Shown here piece after piece: positions 26,592 to 35,182 of a stretch of DNA of 64,000 nt. Every line of letters begins with the position of its first letter. Within the stretch, counting starts at the first letter, position 1. The notes under the pieces are model-generated. The model was given only the letters and a program-made list of their open reading frames with translations. It was not told the DNA's origin and did not search any database. A program made the position numbers and the translations under genes. The stretch spans positions 6,161,866 to 6,225,865 of the forward strand of contig NZ_KB900609.1 in NCBI RefSeq assembly GCF_000379105.1, read 5' to 3'. The DNA comes from Methylobacterium sp. WSM2598 (GTDB taxonomy: Bacteria; Pseudomonadota; Alphaproteobacteria; Rhizobiales; Beijerinckiaceae).

Positions 26592-28570
26592 CGGGCCAGG
26601 GCCTCGACCGGGTCGATCCGCGCGGCGCGGCGCGCCGGCACGAGCCCGGCCACCAGGCCCGAGAGACCGGCGCTCAGGATCGCGGCCGCGACGCTGCGCC
26701 AGCCGAAGACGAGGGAGAAGGGCAGCCCGAGGGCCTGGCCCGCCTCGCCGAGCCCGAGGGCGAGCGCGGCCCCGAGCGCCCCGCCCAGGGCGCAGAGCGT
26801 GAAAGCCTCGACGAAGAAGTGCAGCATCACGTCCGAGCGGCGTGCCCCGAGCGCCATGAGCAGGCCGATCTCGCGGGTGCGCTCGGTCACCGCGACCAGC
26901 ATCATGTTCATCACGCCGACGCTCGCGATGACGAGGGCGATCCCCGCGATCGAGACGGTCACCAGCCCGAGGACCGTCCTGGCCCGCAGGATCGTCTCGC
27001 GCTGCGTCTCGTTGTCGAACAGGACGACGTCCGGGGTGCCGCGCCAGGCCGAGAGCAGCTTCTCCACGGCGGCCAGGGCGACGTCGCGATCCACGTCCTC
27101 GGCGAGCTGCAGCGTGACGCTCGCGAAGGAGGGCTGGCCGGAGATGCGCTGGCCGAAGGCCGCGTAGGATAGGGCCGCGAAGGGCCGGCGCCCGTACCGC
27201 GACGAATCGGCGACCTGGGCGACGCCGACGACCCGCGCCGGAACCGTCCCGACCAGGATGACGGCCCCGAGCGGATCCTGATCGGGCTCGAACAAGGCCG
27301 CGCGCACGGCCGCGTCGATGACGATCTCGACATCGGCCCGGCGCGCCGCCTCCTCCTCCAGAGGCCGACCGGAGGTGATCGGCAGCTGGTGGAGGCGAAA
27401 GAAGGCCGGTGCCACGCCGTAGACCGAGGCGTAGGCGCCGCGGCCGCGATGACGCAGGAGGATCGATGTCTGCGCGTCCGGGCTGACGCCGGTGACGAAG
27501 GGCAGAGCCGCGAGCCGCTCGACATCCTCCTGCCGCAGCCCTCCGCTCTGCGCGGCCGGCCCGGCGCGGAAGGCCGATTGCGAGATCACCTCCGTGAGGT
27601 TGTTGCCGAGATCCCTCATCCGCGCCAGCACCTCCTGCTGCGCGCCCTGGCCGATCGCCACCGCGAGGATCACGGCGGCGATCCCGATCACGATCCCCAG
27701 CATGGTGAGGAGGTTGCGCAGGCGGTGGGCCAGCAGCGTGGCGGCCGCGCTCGTCGCCGCGTCCCGGACCTGATCGGTCCGGCGGTGCGTTCCGCCCGAA
27801 GCCCGGGGAAGGGACGGACGGGCGTCCCGGCGGATCCGCTGCCGGCGATCGGAGCGGATCCGCCCGTCGGCGATCTCGACGACGCGGTCGGCCGTCGCGG
27901 CGACCTGGGGATCGTGCGTCACGATCACCACCGTATGGCCCTCGTCGCACAGGCCCCGGAGCAGGCCGAGGAGGTCCGCGCTCGTGCGGCTGTCGAGGGC
28001 GCCGGTCGGCTCGTCCGCCAGGATGATCCGCCCGCCATTCATGAGCGCGCGGGCGATGCCGACGCGCTGCTGCTGGCCGCCGGAGAGCTGGGCCGGGCGG
28101 TGGTCGAGGCGCTCGCCGAGCCCGAGCTGGGCCAGCAGGGCGGTGGCCCGCCTCCGGCGCTCCGCCGGGGCCTCCCCGGCGAAGACCGCGGGCAGCGCGA
28201 CGTTGGCCACGGCCGAGAGGCGGGGCAGGAGGTTGTGGCTCTGGAAGACGAAGCCGAAGCTGTGGCGGCGCAGGGCCGCCAGCCCATCCGGGTCGATCCC
28301 GGCCGTGTCGCGCCCGTCGATGCGGTAGTGGCCCAGGCTCGGCCGGTCGAGGCAGCCGAGAAGGTTGAGCAGGGTCGACTTGCCGGACCCGGATTGCCCG
28401 ACGATGGCCACGAACTCGCCGGCCGCGATCGCGAGGTCGACGCCGTCGAGCGCCCGGACGACCTGGTCGCCCATCCGGTAGGTGCGGTGCACGCCCCGCA
28501 GCTCGATCAGGGCCGAATTGCCCGGACCGTCGACGGTCTCGGCGCCGTGGGCGGAGCCGGCCCGGATCAT
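26588..28570 (-). CDS. macB: MacB-type ABC transporter, fused ATPase and permease
   Basis: 660 aa. N-terminal ATPase (residues about 20-245): Walker A VGQSGSGKSTLLNLLG, signature LSGGQQQRVGIARAL, Walker B IILADEPTGALD. Then a first membrane helix (LRNLLTMLGIVIGIAAVILAVAIGQGA), a large periplasmic MacB_PCD domain, and a C-terminal FtsX-like domain with three helices (VSIAGIALVIASVGVMNMMLVAVTERTREIGLLMALGAR). MacB drives mechanotransmission to expel peptides, lipopeptides or macrolides from the periplasm. Coupled by ATGA overlaps to macA upstream and to the TolC-like gene downstream. Confidence 0.93.
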   Translation of the reverse strand: MIRAGSAHGAETVDGPGNSALIELRGVHRTYRMGDQVVRALDGVDLAIAAGEFVAIVGQSGSGKSTLLNLLGCLDRPSLGHYRIDGRDTAGIDPDGLAALRRHSFGFVFQSHNLLPRLSAVANVALPAVFAGEAPAERRRRATALLAQLGLGERLDHRPAQLSGGQQQRVGIARALMNGGRIILADEPTGALDSRTSADLLGLLRGLCDEGHTVVIVTHDPQVAATADRVVEIADGRIRSDRRQRIRRDARPSLPRASGGTHRRTDQVRDAATSAAATLLAHRLRNLLTMLGIVIGIAAVILAVAIGQGAQQEVLARMRDLGNNLTEVISQSAFRAGPAAQSGGLRQEDVERLAALPFVTGVSPDAQTSILLRHRGRGAYASVYGVAPAFFRLHQLPITSGRPLEEEAARRADVEIVIDAAVRAALFEPDQDPLGAVILVGTVPARVVGVAQVADSSRYGRRPFAALSYAAFGQRISGQPSFASVTLQLAEDVDRDVALAAVEKLLSAWRGTPDVVLFDNETQRETILRARTVLGLVTVSIAGIALVIASVGVMNMMLVAVTERTREIGLLMALGARRSDVMLHFFVEAFTLCALGGALGAALALGLGEAGQALGLPFSLVFGWRSVAAAILSAGLSGLVAGLVPARRAARIDPVEALAR

Positions 28571-29751
28571 CGCGCCCGGTCCCGCGACGCGGCGAAGCGC
28601 GCGCCATCCTCCGGCCCGGCGACGATCACCGCCTCGCCGGGGGCGACGCCGTCGAGGATCTGGATCTCGACCCCGTTCGCGAGGCCGGTGCGGACCCGCC
28701 TCTCCTCGGGCCGGCCATTCGGGTTCAGGATCCTCAGGCGCCCCTGCTGCGCCCCGGCCCGCGTCACCGCGGCGGCCGGCACCAGGACGGCGTCCCGCGC
28801 CTCGTCCAGCACGATGCTGACGAGCGCCGTCATCAGGGGCTTGAGGGCGCCGTCCTCGTTCGCGACCGCGAGGCGCGCGTTGAAGGAGATGGCCGGGTTC
28901 TCATTCGCGGCCGAGGCGCTGCCCAAGGCCTGACCGGCGCCGTTGGTCTCGACGGCGATCTGGTCCGGGGCCGGATCGACCGCTTGCAGGATCGTCTCGT
29001 AGAGTCGCTCGGGTTGCGCCAGGGTGGTGAAACGGACCCGCATGCCCGGCCTGACGCGGCCGATATCCGCCTCCGAGATCCTGGCCTTGACCGACATCGT
29101 GCCGAGATCGGCGAGGCGGATGATCGTCGGCGCGGTCTGCGACGCGATCACGGTCTGTCCTTCCTTGGTCACGATCGCCACGACGGTCCCGTCGATCGGG
29201 GCGGTGATCCGCGTGTAGGCGAGGTTGGTGCGGGCGCTGCGGACGCTGACCGCCGCCCCCTCGATCTGCGCGTCGAGGGTCGCGAGGTCGGCCTGGGCGC
29301 TCCCGTAGGCGGCCTCGGCCGCCTCGTAATCCGCACGGGCTCCGGCCTTGCCCGCGGCGATCTCCCGCTGGCGGTGGAACGCGAGCTCGGCCTGGTGCAG
29401 CATCACCCCTGCCCGGTCGCGCTGGGCCCGCAGGGCGTTCAGGGCTGCCTCGCTACGCTGCAAGTCATTCATCTGGGGAAGGGAATCAATTTCTGCAATG
29501 ATCTGGCCCCGGGCGATCTGCTGTCCGACCCGGACGTGGAGCGCCACGACACGGCCGGAGACCTGCGCGCCGACACTGACGATGCGCACGGGTTCGATTG
29601 AACCGCTTGCAGCAATGGTCTGCGCGATATTTCCGCGGCGCACCGGTGCTGATATATAAGGTGTCCTCTCACTAAAATTGGGGCGCACTGCGAACCACAG
29701 AGCCAAAGCGGCAATAATAAGCGTTAGTAGCAATCCGAGCGATTTGATCAT
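28567..29751 (-). CDS. macA: MacA-like periplasmic adaptor (membrane fusion protein)
   Basis: 394 aa adaptor bridging MacB to the outer-membrane channel. Short N-terminus, one membrane anchor (SLGLLLTLIIAALALWFAV), biotinyl-lipoyl halves (RRGNIAQTIAASGSIEPVRIVSVGAQVSGRVVALHV and ITAPIDGTVVAIVTKEGQTV), a coiled-coil hairpin between them, and a C-terminal beta-barrel. The ATG at 29751 begins just before the anchor; a GTG at 29844 with AGGA upstream would add 31 hydrophilic residues and cannot be excluded. Codon use becomes AT-richer at the 5' end as the gene enters the AT-rich patch. First gene of macA-macB-tolC. Confidence 0.9.
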   Translation of the reverse strand: MIKSLGLLLTLIIAALALWFAVRPNFSERTPYISAPVRRGNIAQTIAASGSIEPVRIVSVGAQVSGRVVALHVRVGQQIARGQIIAEIDSLPQMNDLQRSEAALNALRAQRDRAGVMLHQAELAFHRQREIAAGKAGARADYEAAEAAYGSAQADLATLDAQIEGAAVSVRSARTNLAYTRITAPIDGTVVAIVTKEGQTVIASQTAPTIIRLADLGTMSVKARISEADIGRVRPGMRVRFTTLAQPERLYETILQAVDPAPDQIAVETNGAGQALGSASAANENPAISFNARLAVANEDGALKPLMTALVSIVLDEARDAVLVPAAAVTRAGAQQGRLRILNPNGRPEERRVRTGLANGVEIQILDGVAPGEAVIVAGPEDGARFAASRDRAR

Positions 29752-29915
29752 ATCGCGCCATTCAGACAGCAGGATTTGTCGGCGGCATGTTCGAACTTCG
29801 GAAATCGCATAACCGACGATCTTCGCGAGAAGACATCTTGCCACAAAAAAGAGTCCTAAAAAACCATCTTCCAGAAATACTCCTCATTGCGGATTGCAAA
29901 TGATTGCCGTGCGGC

Positions 29916-30218
29916 TCACTGACAACAGCTCACCCTGTCGTCAGAGATTGACACGAGGACAAGTTTACCATCTTGATCTATATCGATAAGAGGCGTATGC
30001 ACAATCATGTCATGCGGGAACGACTCAATATCAACAAAAACATCTATATCACCTATCCTCACCATATTTTGACGTTGATCTGCGCTTGGTTTATTGAAAC
30101 AAACTTGCACCAAGTTTGTCTTTTTTGTAGTGTTCTTAGCTAACCATTTCTCCACATTCTGCTTGCAATTTCTTGCGTTCTTTTTCGGAAATGAATTTGG
30201 ATCTGAGCCCTGATTCAG
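29916..30218 (-). CDS. Hypothetical protein in AT-rich patch, non-canonical start
   Basis: Up to 100 aa. Hand translation gives NQGSDPNSFPKKNARN at the start and IGDIDVFVDIESFPHDMIV and DIDQDGKLVLVSISDDRVSCCQ towards the end. A strong Shine-Dalgarno AGAAGGAG (30228-30235) is followed not by ATG but by ATA (30221, spacing 6) and CTG (30218, spacing 9); the first ordinary start, GTG at 30155, has no ribosome site. This may be a rare CTG/ATA start or a gene that lost its ATG. It is in the same frame as the 58-aa ORF upstream, one stop codon apart, and precedes macA by 164 bp. No family recognised. Base composition is unlike the neighbours. Confidence 0.4.
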   Translation of the reverse strand: MNQGSDPNSFPKKNARNCKQNVEKWLAKNTTKKTNLVQVCFNKPSADQRQNMVRIGDIDVFVDIESFPHDMIVHTPLIDIDQDGKLVLVSISDDRVSCCQ

Positions 30219-30233
30219 TATAAAAATCTCCTT

Positions 30234-30410
30234 CTAAAAATATATGATGCACTCAAGATTCTCTAGATCTACCTCTTTCAAATCTCTCGAAAATATTTTT
30301 TCGATATCCGCTTCACTAACACCTCTAAATTGCTTGGAAGACTGCTGGACAAATTCGGCAGCACGACCGCTTATAAAGAGAGTCGGAGAACTGCACAGCA
30401 TTCTGTTCAT
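30234..30410 (-). CDS. Small hypothetical protein in AT-rich patch, strong RBS
   Basis: 58 aa, reading MNRMLCSSPTLFISGRAAEF at the start, then GVSEADIEKIFSRDLKEVDL and ending ECIIYF. GGAGG (30419-30423) stands 8 bases before the ATG, one of the best ribosome sites in the window, and another frame ending in TGA overlaps the ATG (ATGA), as in coupled genes. The amphipathic, charge-balanced sequence looks like real protein, but I recognise no family. Adding one base in the A-run at 30236-30240 (T-run on the coding strand) would let it continue into a further protein-like frame, so it may be the front part of a broken gene. Confidence 0.4.
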   Translation of the reverse strand: MNRMLCSSPTLFISGRAAEFVQQSSKQFRGVSEADIEKIFSRDLKEVDLENLECIIYF

Positions 30411-31425
30411 AGACCTATCCTCCAGTTCGGCACCACCCCTGCCATTCGGGCATCACAAAATGATGCGAGCTTACCTAATGTTCTACAACGAACATTATTT
30501 CTCTTATTATATGCCGTACCGTCAGTACAATCATACCCACATGGCGCATTCCGCATCAACAAGCAAACAGCCAGCAAATATGAAGTCGAACTTTGGCCAT
30601 TTCCTGCGTTTGTTCATGATGGATTGGATGACAGGGTGTTCGCACCGATGTCCGCATAAACTCTGCCGGGAAACATAGAGAGTGATATGAAAGGTATCGA
30701 TAATACAACCGCACAGCGAGCTAAGATGCACCCATGTCGCCCAAGATGTACAATGAGATATCCTGCTGTGATGGAGACCGTATAACCGAATTGTGGAGCG
30801 GCAAAGAAAAAAGCATACGTCCTCGACAAATTCCATATACTCCACATATGTATCTGGCCAACACCCTGCTTTCAGACGCACTCACGATCGTCACCCGGAG
30901 CGTGGTGTCGCTGGTAGATCATCCACCAGGGCAACGGCCGGACCGGCTCGGTCAGAATCCTCGCCGATCAGGTCGGTGCTTTCCGTGGTCATCGAGCGGC
31001 GGCATCGCACCACCGACTTGTCGGTCCGCTCCAGCAGGAGCGCCCCCCCGCGCGCTGCCGGATCGCCGCCTTGTCGGGGAAGTGCCGATCACCTCGGTGC
31101 GGCGCGGTATCTCGCCGTCGCGCCACTCCGGCGGGGCGGTCGCGTGCAGCCTGGCCCGGTGCGTGACCGGGAAGCCCGTGGAGGGCAACGCTGGAATTGC
31201 TCCTTTTCGCAGACCGGGCAATCGCACGTTCAGCGACACTGTTCCAAGGAACACGCCCTTGTATTCGCCCGTCCCGAGGCGGACCCGGTCGTTAACGCCC
31301 CTTTAACCAAGCCGGCGCGACTCCTCACCGGCCGGGCCGGGCGAGCCGGTCCGGCATCTCGCGCGGTTCGCCCGGGCCCGCCGGCCGCGAGCCGCCCCTC
31401 TCGCGGTGGGAGTCGTGAGGCGGCG
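30411..31425. other. Long region without a confident gene; AT-rich first half
   Basis: The first half, to about 30.95 kb, is much richer in A+T than the rest of the window and has only short frames. On the minus strand, fragments such as MNKRRKWPKFDFIFAGCLLV (a signal-peptide-like start at 30617) and CGYDCTDGTAYNKRNNVRCR can be read in different frames, consistent with a decayed secreted-protein gene. On the plus strand a 109-codon frame (30330-30659, TTG start) overlaps them without a ribosome site. The second half returns to high GC; I see no complete gene, RNA or inverted repeat in it. Confidence 0.5.
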
Positions 31426-31662
31426 ATGAGCCTGAATCGGATCCGGAAGGCCTCGGCCGCGAAGGCCATGGCGACGACCCGCGCCCTCGCGGATCAGCGG
31501 GCGAGCGAGGTCGCCCCCGTCCTGGCGGCGATCCGGGCGGAGGGGATCACCAGCGTGGCGGGGATCGCCCGGGCGCTCACCGCCCGGGGGGTGCCGGGCC
31601 CGCGGGGCGGCGCGTGGCATCGCGGCGCCGTCGAGGCCGCCCTGCGCCGCACCCACCACTGA
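31426..31662 (+). CDS. Small protein resembling a serine-recombinase tail
   Basis: 78 aa. The C-terminal half, SVAGIARALTARGVPGPRGGAWHRGAVEAALRR, is the helix-turn-helix-like block (Ile-Ala-x-x-Leu-x-x-Arg-Gly-Val-Pro-x-Pro-Arg-Gly-Gly-x-Trp) found in the recombinase domain of large serine recombinases and in small stand-alone proteins. No catalytic resolvase domain is present. The ATG at 31426 has GAGG 6 bases upstream; the frame is open further upstream but without protein character. It lies at the edge of the AT-rich patch, so it may be a remnant of a mobile element or a small DNA-binding protein. Confidence 0.6.
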   Translation: MSLNRIRKASAAKAMATTRALADQRASEVAPVLAAIRAEGITSVAGIARALTARGVPGPRGGAWHRGAVEAALRRTHH

Positions 31663-31683
31663 CGGGCCGGCGCGGGAGGAGAT

Positions 31684-33759
31684 TCAGGCCACCTCCGGCT
31701 CCCAGCCGATGGCGCGCCGCAGGAAGGCCGCCCCGAGCGCCGCGAAGGTCGCGGTCTCCTGGCTGTTCTTGCCGTAGGAATGCCCGCCCGCCTCCGGCTC
31801 GTAGAAGCGGGCCGGATAGCCCATGGCCTGCAGCTTCGCCGCCATCTTGCGGGCGTGGCCCGGATGGACGCGGTCGTCCCGCCGCGTCGTGGCGATCAGG
31901 ATCGGCGGGTAGGGCCGCCCGGGCGCGGCGACGTGGTAGGCGGAGATGTGCCGGAGGAAGGCCCAATCCTCCGCCGCGTCCGGGTCGCCGTACTCGGCCA
32001 CCCAGCTCGCCCCGGCGAGCAGCCGGTGGTAGCGGCGCATGTCGATGAGGGGGATCGTGCAGAGCAGCGCCCCGAACCGCTCGGGGTAGCGGGTCAGCAT
32101 GTTGGCGACGAGCAGGCCGCCATTCGAGCCGCCCTCGGCGGCGATCCGGTCGGGCCGGGTCACGCCGCGGCGCACGAGGTCGGCCGCGACCGCGGCGAAA
32201 TCGTCGTGCGAGCGCGCCTTGCCCTCGCGGCGGCCGGCCTCGTGCCAGGTCGTGCCGAACTCGCCGCCGCCGCGGATGTTGGCCACCACCCGGGTGCCGC
32301 CCTTCTCCAGCCAGAGCCGGCCGAGCACCGCCGAGTAGCCGGCGAGGTTCGAGACCTGGAAGCCGCCGTAGCCCGAGAGGTGGACCGGCGCCTCGCCGGT
32401 CTCGCCCGGCGGCCCCGCCTGCACGTAGGGGATGCGCTCGCCGTCGACCGAGACCGCTTCGTGCCGGGTCACCACCAGCCCCTCGGCCGAGAAGGTGGCG
32501 GGCGCCTGCCGCAGGATCATCGGCGCGCCGGGGCCGGGCCGGGTCAGCATCAGGGTCGCCGGCGTGACCGGGTCGTTGGCGGCGGCGAGGAGGTCGCCGT
32601 TCGCCTCGTCCTCCTCGCCGTCGAGGGACCAGACGCCGACCATCCCGAGTTCCGGCAGGCCCCCGACCTCGCCGCGCGCCCAATCCTCGTCCGGCCGGAA
32701 GACCGGGAACCGGGACCGCAGGTCGTCGAGCACCGAGAGGACCAGGAAGGGGCCGGACCAGAAGAAGCCCTGCAGCGCGCGCCGGGGACCGGGCTCGAAC
32801 AGCACGCGGAGATCGCGCGCGCCGGCCAGGAAGGCGTCGAGGCCGATGCCGAGCAGGGTGTCGGGCGGGTGGGTCGCGCCGCCGAGGGTCCAGGGCGAGC
32901 GGGTCCGCACGACCAGGACGCCCCGGCTCCACTGCGCGTCGGCATCGGTCGGCAGGTCGAGGCGGATCTTGGCGCCGGACCGGTCGCCGAGATGGGTCAC
33001 GCCGTCGAAGAAGCCGGTGCGCTCGACGAAGACGACGCGCTCGGGCGTCGCCTCCCGGTCGTGGCTGGCATAGACCGCCATGCTCTCGGGCGGCGCCTCG
33101 AAGATGACCGGCGCCGCCAGGGGATCGGCGCCGCGGGTCCAGAGCCGGACGGTGCGGGCGTAGCCCGACAGGGTCGCCATGCCCTCGCCGAGGGGACTCG
33201 CCAGCAGCACCGTGTCGCGGTCGAGCCAGGCCGGATAGCTCTTGCCCTCCGGCAGCACGAAGCCGTCCGGCACGAAGGCGCGGGAGGGCAGGTCGAATTC
33301 GCGCACCACGGCGGCGTCGCCGCCGCCGCGGGAGAGCTTGAGCAGCGCCCGGTCGTGCGATCCCGGCAGGCTGATGGCCCCGGCCCAGACCCAGTCCTCG
33401 CCCTCCTCGCGGGCGAGGGCGTCGAGGTCGAGGAGGAGCTCCCACTCCGTGTCCGGCGCCCGGTAGGAGGCGAGGGTGGTGCGCCGCCACAGGCCGCGGG
33501 GATGGTCGGCATCCTGCCAGTGATTGTAGAGCAGCCCGCCCCGCCGCGTGACGCCCGGGATCTTGTCGGGCCGGTCGAGGGCGGCCTTCAGCCCGTCCCG
33601 GTCGGCGGCGAGGCGCCCGTCCGCCAGCGCCTCGAGGGTGGCGGCGTTCTGCGCCTCGACCCAGGCCAGGGCCCGCGCCCCGTCGATCTCCTCCAGCCAC
33701 AGGTAGGGATCGTCGTCGGGCGCCGCGAGGGTCGGGCGGGGATCGGGCGTGGGGGTCAT
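31684..33759 (-). CDS. Prolyl oligopeptidase family serine peptidase (S9A)
   Basis: 691 aa. N-terminal segment DDPYLWLEEIDGARALAWVEAQN, a seven-bladed propeller-like middle, and a C-terminal alpha/beta hydrolase. Catalytic residues: Ser in IAAEGGSNGGLLVANM, Asp in TTRRDDRVHPGHARKM and His in AGGHSYGKN. The usual YGGFQVSNLAGYSAV and RGGGEFGTTWHEAG blocks are present. No signal peptide, so cytosolic; such enzymes cut short Pro-containing or general peptides. Convergent with the recombinase-like gene (21 bp apart). Length is normal for the family. Confidence 0.93.
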   Translation of the reverse strand: MTPTPDPRPTLAAPDDDPYLWLEEIDGARALAWVEAQNAATLEALADGRLAADRDGLKAALDRPDKIPGVTRRGGLLYNHWQDADHPRGLWRRTTLASYRAPDTEWELLLDLDALAREEGEDWVWAGAISLPGSHDRALLKLSRGGGDAAVVREFDLPSRAFVPDGFVLPEGKSYPAWLDRDTVLLASPLGEGMATLSGYARTVRLWTRGADPLAAPVIFEAPPESMAVYASHDREATPERVVFVERTGFFDGVTHLGDRSGAKIRLDLPTDADAQWSRGVLVVRTRSPWTLGGATHPPDTLLGIGLDAFLAGARDLRVLFEPGPRRALQGFFWSGPFLVLSVLDDLRSRFPVFRPDEDWARGEVGGLPELGMVGVWSLDGEEDEANGDLLAAANDPVTPATLMLTRPGPGAPMILRQAPATFSAEGLVVTRHEAVSVDGERIPYVQAGPPGETGEAPVHLSGYGGFQVSNLAGYSAVLGRLWLEKGGTRVVANIRGGGEFGTTWHEAGRREGKARSHDDFAAVAADLVRRGVTRPDRIAAEGGSNGGLLVANMLTRYPERFGALLCTIPLIDMRRYHRLLAGASWVAEYGDPDAAEDWAFLRHISAYHVAAPGRPYPPILIATTRRDDRVHPGHARKMAAKLQAMGYPARFYEPEAGGHSYGKNSQETATFAALGAAFLRRAIGWEPEVA

Positions 33760-33973
33760 GGCGGGGTCCGGCAGAGGGCGTCGCGCCCGAGCCTAACCGC
33801 CCGCCGCGCGCCGTCCAGATCCCCGCAGTTGAGCGGGATGGCCCGGCGCCGCGGACCGCGGCCGGCCCGCAACCGATCCGCGCCGTCACACGGTTGAAAC
33901 ACGCCGGCGGTTTGAACGCGCTGCGTCCGGCTGCCGCCGCGCGCGGACCGGCCTTCGTGCCGACGGGACATCC

Positions 33974-35182
33974 ATGACCGGCTCCTGGCTCGCCGCCCTC
34001 TGCCTCACGCTGACGGCGATCAACCTCATCAGCCTGGCGATCGGCCTGTGGCGGATCGGCCGGGCCCGCCGCGGCGGGCGGGACGCGGCGGCGCCGGTCT
34101 CGATCGTGCGGCCGCTCTGCGGCCTGGAGCGCTTCAGCGAGGAGACCCTGGCCTCGGGCTTCCGGCTCGCGCATCCGTGCTACGAGCTGATCTTCTGCGT
34201 GGCGCGGGCGAGCGACCCGATCGTGCCGCTGGTGCGCCGGCTGATGGCGGCGCATCCCGCGATCCCGGCCCGGCTGATCCTCGGCGAGGAGCGGGTGAGC
34301 GAGAACCCGAAGCTCAACAACTGCGTGCGCGGCTGGGAGGCCGCCCGGCACGAATGGGTGATCCTGGCCGATTCGAACGTGCTGATGCCGGCCGATTACG
34401 TGCAGCGCCTCGTCGCCGCGTGGCGGCCCGACACCGGCCTCGTCTGCTCGACCCCGGTCGGCGCCGCGCCGCTGGGCTTCTGGGCCGAGGTGGAATGCGC
34501 GTTCCTCAACACCCTGCAGGCGCGCTGGCAATATGTCGGCGAGAGCCTCGGGCTCGGCTTCGCGCAGGGCAAGAGCATGCTCTGGCACAAGCCGTTCCTG
34601 GAGGCGCATGGCGGGATCCGGGCGCTCGGCGCCGAGATCGCCGAGGACGCGGCGGCGACGAAGCTCGTGCGCGCGGCCGGCCGCCGGGTGCACCTCGTGG
34701 GCGCCCCCTTCCCGCAGCCGCTGGGGCGGCGCCGGGCGGCGGAGGTCTGGGCGCGCCAGCTGCGCTGGGCGCGGCTGCGCCGGGTGACCTTCCCGCTCTT
34801 CTTCGCGCCGGAGATCGGGATCGGGGCCCTGGTGCCGATGGCCTGCGCGGCCCCGGCGGCGGGGGGCGGCCTTGCCGGGCTCCTGGCCGTCCTCGCGACC
34901 GGCGCGCTCTGGTACGGAGGGGAGTGGATCCTGGCGGCCCGCAACGGCTGGCACCGCTCCTGGCGCTGGCCGGCGGTCTGCCTCGCCCGGGACGCGATGC
35001 AGCTCGGCGTCTGGCTGGCCGCCTGGGTCGCCCGCGACGTCGTCTGGCGCGGCAACGCCATGGTGGTCCGCGCCAAGCCCGCCGGCGCCTCGGCGCCGGT
35101 GCCGCCCCGGCCTGAGCGCGGGATTGACACCACCGGGCCGGCGCGGCACAGCGGGGGCGTGCCCGCATGGCGGAATTGGTAG
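33974..35182 (+). CDS. GT21-like glycosyltransferase (ceramide glucosyltransferase/HpnI type)
   Basis: 402 aa membrane glycosyltransferase. N-terminal helix (LAALCLTLTAINLISLAIGLW), nucleotide-sugar fold with VSIVRPLCGLERFSEETLAS, the Asp motif ILADSNVLMPADY, the third acidic site AEDAAATK, and RQLRW matching the (Q/R)XXRW motif; C-terminal helices follow. This matches family GT21 and the hopanoid enzyme HpnI, which attaches N-acetylglucosamine; the true acceptor is not shown. The frame runs 22 bases into the tRNA-Leu gene, ending at a TAG inside it, so the natural C-terminus and the tRNA overlap. Confidence 0.85.
   Translation: MTGSWLAALCLTLTAINLISLAIGLWRIGRARRGGRDAAAPVSIVRPLCGLERFSEETLASGFRLAHPCYELIFCVARASDPIVPLVRRLMAAHPAIPARLILGEERVSENPKLNNCVRGWEAARHEWVILADSNVLMPADYVQRLVAAWRPDTGLVCSTPVGAAPLGFWAEVECAFLNTLQARWQYVGESLGLGFAQGKSMLWHKPFLEAHGGIRALGAEIAEDAAATKLVRAAGRRVHLVGAPFPQPLGRRRAAEVWARQLRWARLRRVTFPLFFAPEIGIGALVPMACAAPAAGGGLAGLLAVLATGALWYGGEWILAARNGWHRSWRWPAVCLARDAMQLGVWLAAWVARDVVWRGNAMVVRAKPAGASAPVPPRPERGIDTTGPARHSGGVPAWRNW
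35124..35129 (+). promoter_or_regulatory. Consensus -35 (TTGACA) for tRNA-Leu, inside the upstream CDS
   Basis: TTGACA 31 bases upstream of the tRNA 5' end. A matching -10 at usual spacing is not obvious in this GC-rich stretch. Position and perfect hexamer favour a tRNA promoter overlapping the glycosyltransferase 3' end. Confidence 0.45.

Noticed and set aside
30330..30659. 109-codon plus-strand frame in the AT-rich patch beginning TTG
   Set aside because: No ribosome binding site, a weak start codon and overlap with minus-strand frames that have strong GGAGG and AAGGAG sites. It remains possible but is the weaker reading.
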